Below are positions 1 through 7,673 of a stretch of 10,075 bases of DNA, in pieces. Made by a program: the position numbers and the translations under genes. The DNA lies in contig DESI01000034.1 in NCBI GenBank assembly GCA_002361235.1, positions 1-10,075 on the forward strand, given 5' to 3'. The notes beneath the pieces were generated by a model. It saw only the letters and a list, made by a program, of their open reading frames with translations, ran no database searches and was not told the origin of the DNA. The stretch is from Porphyromonadaceae bacterium UBA3318 (GTDB taxonomy: Bacteria; Bacteroidota; Bacteroidia; Bacteroidales; Muribaculaceae). Each line of letters begins with the position of its first letter. Position 1 is the first letter of the stretch.

Positions 1-212
1 TTTTGACACAGCCTCTTCGTGGGGATTGACCTGTACGACGCTGCTTGGTCGGAGACCATGTCGCTGTACTGCCTGATATTACTATGTTGTAAGGCGAGCG
101 GCATGGTCTCCGACCAAGCTGTATGGCACGCTTCTTACCCCACGAAGGCTGTCGGGACGCTTCGCGCCCTTTCAGCCATCGTGGGGTTAATGAGAAACAG
201 CCTCTCCGAGGC
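1..212. repeat. Nested-palindrome (cloverleaf) repeat element, left copy, truncated by window edge
   Basis: This is the right three quarters of the element seen complete at 9580-9840. The central hairpin has 18-bp perfect arms at 43-60 and 102-119 (GCTTGGTCGGAGACCATG and its complement). The stem can extend inward through 61-65/97-101 with one G-T wobble. A right hairpin pairs CCCCACGAAGGCTG (138-151) with CAGCCATCGTGGGG (173-186), with one A-A mismatch. The outer right arm is at 192-212. CTTCGTGGGG at 15-24 is one strand of the left hairpin; its partner and the outer left arm would lie about 50 bp before base 1. From TTCGTGGGG to the end it spans 197 bp, against 196 bp in the right copy. Arms are nearly identical between copies while loops differ. 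Short open frames here (19-228, 123-314) are not credible genes. Confidence 0.85.
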
Positions 213-315
213 AACAAGTCAGTTGTAATAAAAATCGAAGCTGTTCTGAGAAACAATGCAAGACAGTCTTTAATGAAAGAGCCCTGCGCGATTGACACGC
301 GCCATTGTCATTAAA

Positions 316-347
316 TTTGGTCTATTCCTTAAATTTTTCTATATTTG
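316..347 (+). promoter_or_regulatory. Bacteroidales-type promoter for fba
   Basis: TTTG at 316-319 and TATATTTG at 340-347 are separated by 20 bp, matching the Bacteroidales -33/-7 pattern (TTTG, then TAnnTTTG). The expected start of transcription is near 353, giving a leader of about 95 nt before the ATG at 448. TAAATTTG at 312-319 also fits the -7 pattern, but its upstream TTG (292-294) is spaced short. No purine-rich ribosome site precedes the ATG, which is common in this phylum for highly expressed genes. The rest of 213-447 shows nothing else I can support. Confidence 0.7.
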
Positions 348-447
348 CAGTCTGAAAAGGACCATTGGCCCTAAGAACCCTAAAGGTCAGACCCAAACGC
401 CCCTTTCATTTGTTAAGACAATACTTTACCCATAATAACAAACTATC

Positions 448-1449
448 ATGGTAGACTATAAAAAATTAGGACTGGTGAACACCCGCGAGATGTTCGCCAA
501 GGCCGTTCACGGCGGTTATGCCATTCCGGCATTCAACTTCAACAACATGGAGCAGCTCCAGGCCATCATCAAGGCCGCTGCCGACACTAAATCACCCGTG
601 ATCCTTCAGGTTTCGAAGGGTGCCCGCAACTACGCAAACCCGATTCTGCTGCGTTACATGGCTCAGGGTGCCGTTGAGTACGCCAAGTCTCTGGGCTGGG
701 AGCATCCCCAGATCGTTCTGCACCTGGACCACGGTGACAGCTTCGAACTCTGCAAGGACTGCATCGAGAACGGTTTCTCATCCGTCATGATCGACGGCAG
801 CCACCTCCCCTACGAGGAGAATGTGGCTCTGACCAAGAAAGTATGCGACTTCGCTCACCAGTACGACGTAACCGTAGAGGGCGAGCTCGGCGTGCTGGCC
901 GGCGTTGAGGACGAGGTTTCCTCCGACCACCACACCTACACCGACCCCGAGGAGGTTATCGACTTCGTGACACGCACAGGCGTTGACTCGCTGGCCATCT
1001 CCATCGGTACAAGCCACGGTGCATACAAGTTCACTCCCGATCAGTGCACACGCGACCCGAAGACCGGCCGTCTCGTTCCCCCGCCGTTGGCATTCAACGT
1101 GCTGGAGGCTGTCGAGGCCAAGCTGCCCGACTTCCCCATCGTGCTCCACGGTTCGTCAAGCGTTCCCCAGGAGTATGTGGACATGATCAACCAGTACGGC
1201 GGCAAGCTGCCCGACGCCATCGGTATCCCCGAGGAGGAGCTGCGCAAGGCTGCCAAGATGGATGTCTGCAAGATCAACATCGACTCCGACTCCCGTCTGG
1301 CCATGACTGCCGCCGTTCGCAAGGTATTCCACGACAAGCCCGCCGAGTTCGACCCCCGCAAGTACCTGGGTCCGGCTCGCGACGAAATGGAGAAGCTCTA
1401 CAAGCACAAGATCCTCAACGTACTTGGCAGCGACGGCAAAGCCGAGTAA
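448..1449 (+). CDS. fba: Class II fructose-bisphosphate aldolase
   Basis: Cytosolic glycolytic and gluconeogenic enzyme that reversibly splits fructose 1,6-bisphosphate into dihydroxyacetone phosphate and glyceraldehyde 3-phosphate, using a divalent metal. The 333-residue product has class II hallmarks. HLDHG lies at residues 92-96, with Asp94 as the likely catalytic acid and His95 a metal ligand. VEGELG lies at 143-148, GTSHGAYK at 187-194 with His190 as a ligand, and LHGSSS at 233-238 with His234 as the third ligand. KINIDSD near residue 275 is the usual phosphate/substrate segment. Full length for the family, with no signal peptide. The ATG at 448 is the natural start because the conserved N-terminal barrel begins about 20 residues in. 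It is monocistronic, with its own promoter at 316-347 and a strong terminator at 1472-1504. The next gene has a separate promoter. Confidence 0.97.
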   Translation: MVDYKKLGLVNTREMFAKAVHGGYAIPAFNFNNMEQLQAIIKAAADTKSPVILQVSKGARNYANPILLRYMAQGAVEYAKSLGWEHPQIVLHLDHGDSFELCKDCIENGFSSVMIDGSHLPYEENVALTKKVCDFAHQYDVTVEGELGVLAGVEDEVSSDHHTYTDPEEVIDFVTRTGVDSLAISIGTSHGAYKFTPDQCTRDPKTGRLVPPPLAFNVLEAVEAKLPDFPIVLHGSSSVPQEYVDMINQYGGKLPDAIGIPEEELRKAAKMDVCKINIDSDSRLAMTAAVRKVFHDKPAEFDPRKYLGPARDEMEKLYKHKILNVLGSDGKAE

Positions 1450-1471
1450 TCCATTACGATACCGAAACATT

Positions 1472-1504
1472 ACGGGATGTCTGCTTGGGCATCCCGTTTT
1501 TTTT
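1472..1504 (+). terminator. Rho-independent terminator of fba
   Basis: ACGGGATG (1472-1479) pairs perfectly with CATCCCGT (1490-1497) around a 10-nt loop. A run of eight T follows at 1497-1504. It starts 23 nt after the fba stop codon. Confidence 0.92.
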
Positions 1505-1515
1505 GACTACTTTTG
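1485..1515 (+). promoter_or_regulatory. Putative promoter for the downstream glycosyltransferase, overlapping the fba terminator
   Basis: TACTTTTG at 1508-1515 matches the TAnnTTTG -7 box. TTG at 1485-1487, 20 bp upstream, would be the -33 element and sits in the loop of the fba terminator. Transcription would start about 1520, right at the first upstream ATG of the next frame, which leaves about 84 nt of leader before the preferred ATG at 1604. Confidence 0.55.
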
Positions 1516-1603
1516 CAACATGACTGACAGACCGGATTGCGACATACCCCACGGGCAGAATATCAGTATGACCCATAGACCGAATTGCGATAAAGGCCAT
1601 CGA

Positions 1604-2374
1604 ATGGACGTGGCCATAGCCACATGGCAGCCCGAAGGCATCAGGCGTGTCGAGGCAATGAACCTCCCTCACGTGCCCGGAGTGCGCTATGTCGTGTCAT
1701 GGCAGTTGCCTGGTCCCGACCCCGTCATCCCCGAGTCGTTAGCCCACAGGGACGATGTCTATGTCTGCTTCACCGACAAGCCGGGGCTTGGAGCCAACCG
1801 TGTCAACGCATGTGCCAGTTGCGACGCGGAAATTATACTTATTGCCGACGACGACCTGATATATCCACCCGACCGACTCCAAGCCGTAATTGACTCATTC
1901 GACAGAAATCCCGACGTAGACCTCGCCACATTTCAATACCGGGGCGCTTCCAAATCATATCCCGTTACGGAATGTAGTCTGTCGTTCCCTTTCCCCAAGG
2001 GTTATCACGCCGCATCTATCGAAATAGCCTTTAGGCATAAAGTGCTTGATCAAATAAATTTTGACAGCAGATTCGGCATAGGGGCTCCTCTTTTCCAGTC
2101 AGGCGAGGATTCAAAATTCCTTCACGACGTGATCCGGGCCGGCTTCCACTGCCGTTTCTTCCCCATTACCATCTGCACGCACGACCATCCCACCACCGGC
2201 GACAAACCTATGCCTAAAGGCGTAGCTTTGGCCGAGGGGAAACTGATTCGCCTGCAATATCCCGCGTCGTGGATATTACGGGTGCCGTTAAAGGCATGGC
2301 GCAACAAGAAAAAGGGAGGCACGTTCTTCCCGACTCTCTATTATCTGTTCCGGGGCGCTCTGATCAGAATTTAA
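1604..2374 (+). CDS. Glycosyltransferase, GT2-like (GT-A fold)
   Basis: Probable inverting sugar transferase using a nucleotide-sugar donor, likely for a surface glycan; donor and acceptor cannot be read from the sequence. From the ATG at 1604 the product is 256 residues. MDVAIATWQ opens the GT-A domain, and IADDDLIYPPD (residues 80-90) carries the DxD-type metal and donor site. GEDSKFLHDVIRAGF (169-182) carries the acidic pair usual for the catalytic region, and THDHPTTGDKP (193-203) is a His-rich segment. The basic C-terminal part with KAWRNKKKGG may contact the membrane. There is no signal peptide. I prefer 1604 because AAAGG lies 7 nt upstream and the family domain starts there. In-frame ATGs at 1520 and 1568 would add 28 or 12 residues containing an imperfect duplication. 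The stop overlaps the convergent gene by 11 nt, and no terminator is visible between them. Confidence 0.85.
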   Translation: MDVAIATWQPEGIRRVEAMNLPHVPGVRYVVSWQLPGPDPVIPESLAHRDDVYVCFTDKPGLGANRVNACASCDAEIILIADDDLIYPPDRLQAVIDSFDRNPDVDLATFQYRGASKSYPVTECSLSFPFPKGYHAASIEIAFRHKVLDQINFDSRFGIGAPLFQSGEDSKFLHDVIRAGFHCRFFPITICTHDHPTTGDKPMPKGVALAEGKLIRLQYPASWILRVPLKAWRNKKKGGTFFPTLYYLFRGALIRI

Positions 2375-3317
2375 GGCTGTATCTGTCGTAGGTCACGCCC
2401 GTGCCGCCGTACGAGAATTTCTGACGCAACAGACCGGTGTTGAGATAACGTCCGTTATCCTCCGTCGATATTCCGAAATCGAAATATGGACGGTCTGCAA
2501 AAACATCAGTGATAAGATGATGGAACAACGGCGTGAGCAAATTCAGTTCGCGTGCCTGTGGCGTCGTGGCGATGTATTGCGCATGGGCCACCGTTCCCGT
2601 GTCGTACATGCACACTCCGGCCTGCGGCGCAGCCTCACCGTCAAGTTTCAACACAAACACCCTGATGTTCTGAGGAAACCGGTCGCGAAGCATCTGCATT
2701 TCCCCGCACGTATGCACGGGATTCACGCCGTGCCGTTCCTGCAGGCAGTCGGTAAGCAATCCCATAAACGGGGCGACATTCGTTTCTTCACTGATTGTCA
2801 ACGGCAAAGCCTGACTTTTCCGCAGATGCCGGCGCTGCATCTGATTGAATGTCACGCCAACCCTAAGGTCTATGGCGCTGCTGAGTCCGCACCCGGTCCG
2901 CACGGCTCCGAGTCTGAACAGTGCATACAGGTCCTCGTCCGCCGGGGTCTTGCTGTAGATGTAGGGTATCCGTTTATAATCCAGCTCCTTGATTCCCTCT
3001 TTATGCCACACCTCGATTGCCTGTCCGAATATCTCCAACAGATCCTCGCCATCCAGATGACCCACAGGCGTAATCCAGCCGCCATACGTCAGTCCCTGAT
3101 GGCTGTGCAACACCCCCGCGTCATCGATGTTGGCCGGCAGCAGGGCACGTAGTCTGCCGTTCTGATAAGCCATCCACGAGCAGTCGCGGAACCGGTCGCT
3201 GTGATAGTCCATATAGCCGCGTTGCAGCAGAAACGTTCCGTTGCGGCTTCGGGCCACAAAGTCATCCCATTCCGCTCTATGCGCGGGGCTGTAAAGTTCT
3301 ACGCTTATCGTATCCAT
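2364..3317 (-). CDS. FemAB/GNAT-like acyltransferase (Acetyltransf_6 type)
   Basis: The product of 317 residues resembles the FemAB-like branch of the GNAT fold, which includes aminoacyl- or acetyltransferases acting on cell-wall or surface-polymer precursors. Recognisable features are the N-terminal WDDFVARSRNGTFL segment and the LPANIDD / GLTYGGW stretch (about 60-82). A basic MQRRHLRKSQ linker lies near 165, and the C-terminal GNAT half ends with FDFGISTEDNGRYLNTGLLRQK (about 280-302), typical of this branch. No signal peptide or membrane segment is seen, so it probably acts in the cytoplasm. It is the last gene of the dut operon. Its ATG lies inside the end of the EnvC-like gene (13-nt overlap), with AGGA 9 nt upstream, so translation is probably coupled. 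The substrate is not inferable; a link to peptidoglycan is suggested by the neighbour only. Confidence 0.82.
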   Translation of the reverse strand: MDTISVELYSPAHRAEWDDFVARSRNGTFLLQRGYMDYHSDRFRDCSWMAYQNGRLRALLPANIDDAGVLHSHQGLTYGGWITPVGHLDGEDLLEIFGQAIEVWHKEGIKELDYKRIPYIYSKTPADEDLYALFRLGAVRTGCGLSSAIDLRVGVTFNQMQRRHLRKSQALPLTISEETNVAPFMGLLTDCLQERHGVNPVHTCGEMQMLRDRFPQNIRVFVLKLDGEAAPQAGVCMYDTGTVAHAQYIATTPQARELNLLTPLFHHLITDVFADRPYFDFGISTEDNGRYLNTGLLRQKFSYGGTGVTYDRYSLKF

Positions 3318-4939
3318 GCCAATGGATCCTGTTTATCGCGGTTTTTCCACACCTCGAAGTGTATCTGACCGTGACCGGGCGAATCCTCGGAATCGGCCAC
3401 ACGTCCCACCGCGCTGCCCTGCTTCACCACGTCGCCCACTTTAACCGAAGCCGAAGCGAGGTTACCGTACACGGTGTAATACCCGCCATGGTTCACAATC
3501 ACCACCGTCGAGAAACCGGGTATCATGTACACGCCCGAGACTTTGCCGGCATACACAGCCTGTGCTGTGGCGCCACGCGCCACCTCGGCGTCGATGCCTG
3601 GATTGTCGTAGACCACATCGGGCAGATCGGGTAATGAATGCGGGCCGAAACGGCTTGTGATATTGAATGCGCCGCCCACGGGTCGGGGCAATGAGCCGCG
3701 CATGGAGGCGAAGTTAGAGCCCCCTGCCGGCTTCGAGCCGGATGCAGATGCGGACGATGACCCGGACGGCGCGGAGGCACGCGGCCGGCGGTTGCGGGCC
3801 TCGACATATTCCCTGCCGCTGTTACCGGCATTCTTCTGCGGTTCTGTCTTTTCCTGCTTCGGCTGCTGTTTCGGCGCGGCCTGCTTCGGCTGTTTGGGCC
3901 TACGCTTGCGCTGCTCCTTGGCCTTGGTCTCCTTCGGTTTCTCCTTTGCCGGTTCTTTTGCCCCCTCGGCTTTACCCGGTTTCGGAGTCATGGCAAGCTC
4001 GCGGTCGCGGGCCGCTTTTTCTTCTGCGGCGCGTTGCTCGGCGGCTCTTTTCTCTGCTGCGAGGCGTTCGGCTTCACGCTGCTCTGCGGCGCGCTGTTCG
4101 GCGGCTATCAACGCGGCCACGCGTCCCTTCAGGGCGTTCGCTTCCTGCTGCTTCTGCGCTAAGTGCGTCTTCAGCGCGCTGCCGTTGGCCTTGAGCTGAA
4201 CCACTATCGCATCCTGTTTGCTGTATTGCGTCTCAAGCTGCTTCTGTGCCGTCACGTTCCTTGCCAATGCCTTGCCGTACATGTCACGGCTCTGGGCCAG
4301 TGCGGCACGTTCCCGATTCAGCACGTTCAGCTCATTCTGTATCTCGTCGGTCTGCTTCTTGCGCCACTCCGAGAATTCGCGCAGATAGCGCATACGGCGC
4401 CGGGCCTCGCCGAAGCTCTTGGACGAGAATAGGTATGCCAATGTCGAATTGCTTCCCTTGCGCTTGCGCACCGCCTTCACGGCCTTAAGGTATTCGCCGC
4501 GCATACGGGCCACTTCCTTGTCGCCCTGCGCTATCTTGCCTTCAAGCGTGCCGATGCGGTTCTGAAGCGTGGTCACCTGGTTGCGTGTGGCGGCCACCTG
4601 CCTCTTTGCCGTCTCTATGTCACCCTGCAGTTTGCCCAGCTCGGCAAGGTTGCGGCTCACCTGACGGTCGTTCTCCTTTATCTTCCTGCGGGTCTCGGCT
4701 ATCTCGGCCTGGGCCGCCTGCTGCCTGCGCTGCAGTTCGGCTTTGCTTTCGGGCGCTTTCTTAACTGCCTTAGTCCCCGTTTTGCGGGTCTGACGTTTCT
4801 TTGTGTTTTTGACAGTCTGCTTCTCTGTCCTGGCCTTATTCTTTCGGCTCTGCCCGGACTGTGCCACGGGCTCGCCGAAAGCCGCCACGACTGTCATCGC
4901 GGCTAAAAGTATGGATATTGCTCTGTTACAAACGCCCAT
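3305..4939 (-). CDS. EnvC-like murein hydrolase activator with degenerate LytM (M23-fold) domain
   Basis: Exported protein of 544 residues. A Sec signal sits at about 1-24 (ISILLAAMTVVAAFGEP), then a basic Lys/Arg-rich stretch to about 60. A long coiled coil covers about 65-320, including AAEQR-type repeats from a 60-bp direct repeat at 4023-4107. A Lys/Pro/Gln-rich linker follows, then a C-terminal LytM domain at about 430-544. In zinc-active LytM enzymes the ligands are H..D and the last H of HxH, with two catalytic His. Here the first His is Asn446 (NPGID), Asp450 is kept, the catalytic position in YGNL is Asn493, and HxH reads Q525-I-H527. The domain is therefore probably not a hydrolase. 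By analogy with EnvC it would activate a cell-wall amidase during division. It lies 48 nt after the DUF4292 gene and overlaps the acyltransferase start. Confidence 0.9.
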   Translation of the reverse strand: MGVCNRAISILLAAMTVVAAFGEPVAQSGQSRKNKARTEKQTVKNTKKRQTRKTGTKAVKKAPESKAELQRRQQAAQAEIAETRRKIKENDRQVSRNLAELGKLQGDIETAKRQVAATRNQVTTLQNRIGTLEGKIAQGDKEVARMRGEYLKAVKAVRKRKGSNSTLAYLFSSKSFGEARRRMRYLREFSEWRKKQTDEIQNELNVLNRERAALAQSRDMYGKALARNVTAQKQLETQYSKQDAIVVQLKANGSALKTHLAQKQQEANALKGRVAALIAAEQRAAEQREAERLAAEKRAAEQRAAEEKAARDRELAMTPKPGKAEGAKEPAKEKPKETKAKEQRKRRPKQPKQAAPKQQPKQEKTEPQKNAGNSGREYVEARNRRPRASAPSGSSSASASGSKPAGGSNFASMRGSLPRPVGGAFNITSRFGPHSLPDLPDVVYDNPGIDAEVARGATAQAVYAGKVSGVYMIPGFSTVVIVNHGGYYTVYGNLASASVKVGDVVKQGSAVGRVADSEDSPGHGQIHFEVWKNRDKQDPLAWIR

Positions 4940-4987
4940 GTCATGTTGTTCCGGAAGCCTTTATCACAGCTGCCGAAATATAAATTG

Positions 4988-5839
4988 TTACTTGTAGTTG
5001 GTCACGAATTCGGAGAATGTGACTTTCTGATATCTGTCCAGATTGATGGAGCTCATCCTGTTGCCGCCCCACTTCACGCTGCTGAAATCCAGCTGTCCCT
5101 CTATCCGCTTCTTAGGCAGCTGCAGATCCAGGCCCAGGGTCATGCCGCCTCCGGCATAGTCGTAGGTCAGCGTGGCGGTCTCGGTGCGGCCCTGCATCAT
5201 GCCGTACAATACCTGTGTGCGGCCGTTGGCGTTCACCACATATCCGTACTGCAGGCCCGATTCCTCCCCCTCGCGGTTGGGCACCACTATCCATTCGCCG
5301 TTGTTCTCGCGCTCGAACTGCACGTCCTTCAGCAGCCCCATGCTTAACTCCCCTTTGCCTAATATCACGATACGGCCCAGCAACAGGCTCTGCACCTGGT
5401 CCAGCAGTCCGTGGTCGCGGCTCATAGCGGCCTCGGCGCTTTCGCGCACGTATGTTTTCTTGTATTTGTTCACCACCAGCACCTCGCTCGGAGTGATTTC
5501 GGCACGTCCCACTTCGCCGATGAACGGCGCGCTGACCGACAGCTGTATCAGTTCCCCCTTCTCCATGTATATCCTGACCGTGGGCGACACGGGCAGCTTC
5601 AGCATTGAGGTGCGCAGTTTGCCGGTAAAGCTGGCGCTTTGCCACTCCGTATAGCCGTTCAGAATCTTGTTCACTATCTCCAGGGCTTCCTCGTCAAGCT
5701 CCAGGGCGCTCTGGCCCGGAGTGTTACCGGTCTGCTCCTGACTCGCTTTCTCTCCGGAAGTCTTGCGGGCCTTCTTGGCTCCGTAAGCCGGCGCCATAGT
5801 TATGGCCGCTATTATGGCTATGATTATTCCTTTCTTCAT
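4988..5839 (-). CDS. DUF4292 family exported protein
   Basis: Product of 283 residues from a family found mainly in Bacteroidota, without an established biochemical role. The N-terminus (MKKGIIIAIIAAITMAPAYGA) is a Sec signal with a probable signal peptidase I site after AYG. I see no lipobox cysteine, whereas a number of relatives are lipoproteins. After a charged, low-complexity stretch (about 21-45), the rest is a beta-rich domain with alternating strands such as SFTGKLRTSMLKL and VRIYMEKGELIQLSVSAPF. A LolA/LolB-like beta fold is plausible but is inference only. The C-terminal part has a repeated strand pattern (ATLTYDYAGGGMTLGLDLQL). The gene begins 19 nt after the TPR gene stop, within the operon that also encodes the EnvC-like factor, suggesting a periplasmic or outer-membrane envelope role. 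Full length compared with the family as I know it. Confidence 0.85.
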   Translation of the reverse strand: MKKGIIIAIIAAITMAPAYGAKKARKTSGEKASQEQTGNTPGQSALELDEEALEIVNKILNGYTEWQSASFTGKLRTSMLKLPVSPTVRIYMEKGELIQLSVSAPFIGEVGRAEITPSEVLVVNKYKKTYVRESAEAAMSRDHGLLDQVQSLLLGRIVILGKGELSMGLLKDVQFERENNGEWIVVPNREGEESGLQYGYVVNANGRTQVLYGMMQGRTETATLTYDYAGGGMTLGLDLQLPKKRIEGQLDFSSVKWGGNRMSSINLDRYQKVTFSEFVTNYK

Positions 5840-5858
5840 CTTATTTGCGTCTGGCCTG

Positions 5859-7661
5859 TCATTTCAGGGCCTTTTCTATTTTGGCACGAAGCTCCTCCGA
5901 ATTGTCCGGTTTCTGCTCCAGTGCCTTCTGATAATATTTTATTGCTTCTTCCTTGTTTCCTGTCTTGACCAGCATATCGGCGTAATGCGACATCGCCTCC
6001 GGATCGAGTATGCCGGCCTTCTCCATCAGCTCAATGGTTTTCTTCTGTGTTTCCAGCGCCTCGTCGGTGCGCCCCATCAGATAGAGTATCCAGGCGTAAG
6101 TGTCCATGTACACCGGATTCTCGGCATTGTCTCCCCTCAGCGACCTCTCGCTCAGTTTCAGTGCCTCCTCCTTGTCGCCGCCGTTGGTCACGCTGAAATA
6201 GGCGTAATTGTTGGCGGCCATGGCATTGTCGGGATTCAACGTCAGGGCGTTGCGGTAGTCGCGGTATGCGCTCACGGTGTCCTTCATCATATAGGCGGCG
6301 TCGCCCATCGACGTGATGATGTCACTCAGGAAGTTCAGGTCCTCCATCGTGATGTCGCGGCGCACATCTTTCGACAGATTAATTTCCTTGTCTGTGTTCA
6401 GGCCGGAGTCTATGTCATTCACCATCTTGCGGTACAGGCTGAGCGCCTCGACATAGCGATCGTCGTTCTGCAGCAGCATGGCGCAGTAACGCTCCAGATT
6501 CTTGTCGCCGGCGCCATGTTTCTCGGCCTCGGCGTAGACTGCAAGGGCGTCGTCGGTACGTTTCCCCGAACCGAGGTAATATATCTTCTGGCGGTAATAG
6601 TCGGGATTGCCGGGGTCCATGTCTATGGCGTAGCCTATCTGCTCGGCGGCTTCGTCAAACTTCCCTTTGGCGGCATTGTAGCGTGCCGACAGGTTCAGCA
6701 CGTCGGCCTCGTGCGGATACTGCGTCTGCAGCACCGAGAACAGGTAGTCGCCGCGTTCGGTGTTCTGCTTGTCCTCCATCAACTTTTGCAGGTACTGCGA
6801 CAGCAGCCCCACTTTCTGCATCAGGTCCAGGTCTTCGGTCAGCAGCACTTCGTACACTTTCGTGTCGTAGGCTGACGAATCTCCGAGCTGACGGTACATC
6901 TCCATCAGCGCCATCTTCGGGCCGCTCGATTCGGGCGCGAGTTCCTCGGCCTTCCGGTACATCACCATGGCCGAATCCCTTTTGTCCAGCACTTCGTACA
7001 GGTTCCCTTTCAATATCAGATAACTGTATTCCCTCGGGTCGCTGGCTATCAGACGGTCAACTTCGCGCACCGCCCCCAACGAGTCCTTGTCCTCCATGTA
7101 GAGGGTCATCTTGTTCAGTGTCAGCGGCGCGCTCTTGCCCTCCAGTTTCTCGTAGCGGTCCATGGCCTCTATGGCCTTCGTGCCCTGGCCGTGGTTGCTG
7201 TATGCGTCCGACAGATATATCAGCACGTTGCTGTTGTCGGGATAACGCTCGGCCAGACGCTCCAACACTCGTATGCCCTCGCGGGTGGTGTCCATGTTCT
7301 GCGCCATGTAGCCGTAGAAGATTCCCTCCTCTATGTCGTCGGGATATGCATCCACATACCGGCGCAGCATCGACATAGTGGTCTTCATTCCCACGCTGTC
7401 GTTGAACGCCACGCGCGACATCAGCCTCTCCTGGGCCGCCATGTACTGAGCCGCCTTATTGTCCGGATCCAGCTGGCACGCCCGCTTGAAGCACTCGTAG
7501 CCGGCATCGTCACGGTCAGCAGCCATCTGGCGCAGACCCTCGTAATAATAGTATCGCGACTTCTCGCGGTCAGTCTTGCTGACGGACGCACCACGGCCCG
7601 CCATGGCGAACACCACGGCCAAAACCGCAATTACAGATATTATTGTCCTGTTACCTTTCAC
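5859..7661 (-). CDS. Exported tetratricopeptide repeat (TPR) protein
   Basis: Product of 600 residues made almost entirely of TPR-type helical pairs after an N-terminal Sec signal (IISVIAVLAVVFAMAGRGAS, no lipobox Cys). Clear units include SRYYYYEGLRQMAADRDDAG with CQLDPDN (about 35-68). Others are YPDNSNVLIYLSDAYSNHG (about 140-158), AAEQIGYAIDMDPGNPDYY (near 340), YRNALTLNPDNAMAANNYA (near 475), and YYQKALEQKPDNSEE at the C-terminus. Roughly ten repeats are present, some degenerate. Such proteins act as scaffolds, probably periplasmic here. The start is GTG at 7661, supported by the signal peptide. AAGGA lies 9 nt upstream and overlaps the dut stop codon (TAAGGA), so translation is likely coupled to dut. 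It sits 12 nt after dut and 19 nt before the DUF4292 gene. Confidence 0.88.
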   Translation of the reverse strand: MKGNRTIISVIAVLAVVFAMAGRGASVSKTDREKSRYYYYEGLRQMAADRDDAGYECFKRACQLDPDNKAAQYMAAQERLMSRVAFNDSVGMKTTMSMLRRYVDAYPDDIEEGIFYGYMAQNMDTTREGIRVLERLAERYPDNSNVLIYLSDAYSNHGQGTKAIEAMDRYEKLEGKSAPLTLNKMTLYMEDKDSLGAVREVDRLIASDPREYSYLILKGNLYEVLDKRDSAMVMYRKAEELAPESSGPKMALMEMYRQLGDSSAYDTKVYEVLLTEDLDLMQKVGLLSQYLQKLMEDKQNTERGDYLFSVLQTQYPHEADVLNLSARYNAAKGKFDEAAEQIGYAIDMDPGNPDYYRQKIYYLGSGKRTDDALAVYAEAEKHGAGDKNLERYCAMLLQNDDRYVEALSLYRKMVNDIDSGLNTDKEINLSKDVRRDITMEDLNFLSDIITSMGDAAYMMKDTVSAYRDYRNALTLNPDNAMAANNYAYFSVTNGGDKEEALKLSERSLRGDNAENPVYMDTYAWILYLMGRTDEALETQKKTIELMEKAGILDPEAMSHYADMLVKTGNKEEAIKYYQKALEQKPDNSEELRAKIEKALK

Positions 7662-7673
7662 TCTGTTCGATCC

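Noticed and set aside
248..264. GAGAAACAATGCAAGAC resembles the end of the cloverleaf element with about 10 bases missing
   Set aside because: The match is short and split, with no paired arm beside it. It could be a decayed fragment, but chance is as likely.
19..314. Two short + strand open frames over the left repeat
   Set aside because: They lie across the arms and loops of the palindromic element, have no family resemblance and no ribosome site, and the loops they would encode are not conserved between copies.
353..447. Riboswitch or structured leader before fba
   Set aside because: Only weak, short complementary stretches (GACC with GGTC) are present, and no known riboswitch signature is seen.
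3657..4199. Long + strand open frames opposite the EnvC-like gene
   Set aside because: They are complements of a Lys/Ala/Arg/Gln-rich coding region, giving Ala/Ser/Arg/Cys-rich products with no domain. The minus-strand frame has a full signal peptide, coiled coil and LytM domain.
5802..6875. 357-codon + strand open frame opposite the DUF4292 and TPR genes
   Set aside because: It is rich in His, Val and Leu as expected from the antisense of TPR codons, has no recognised motif, and conflicts with two well-supported minus-strand genes.
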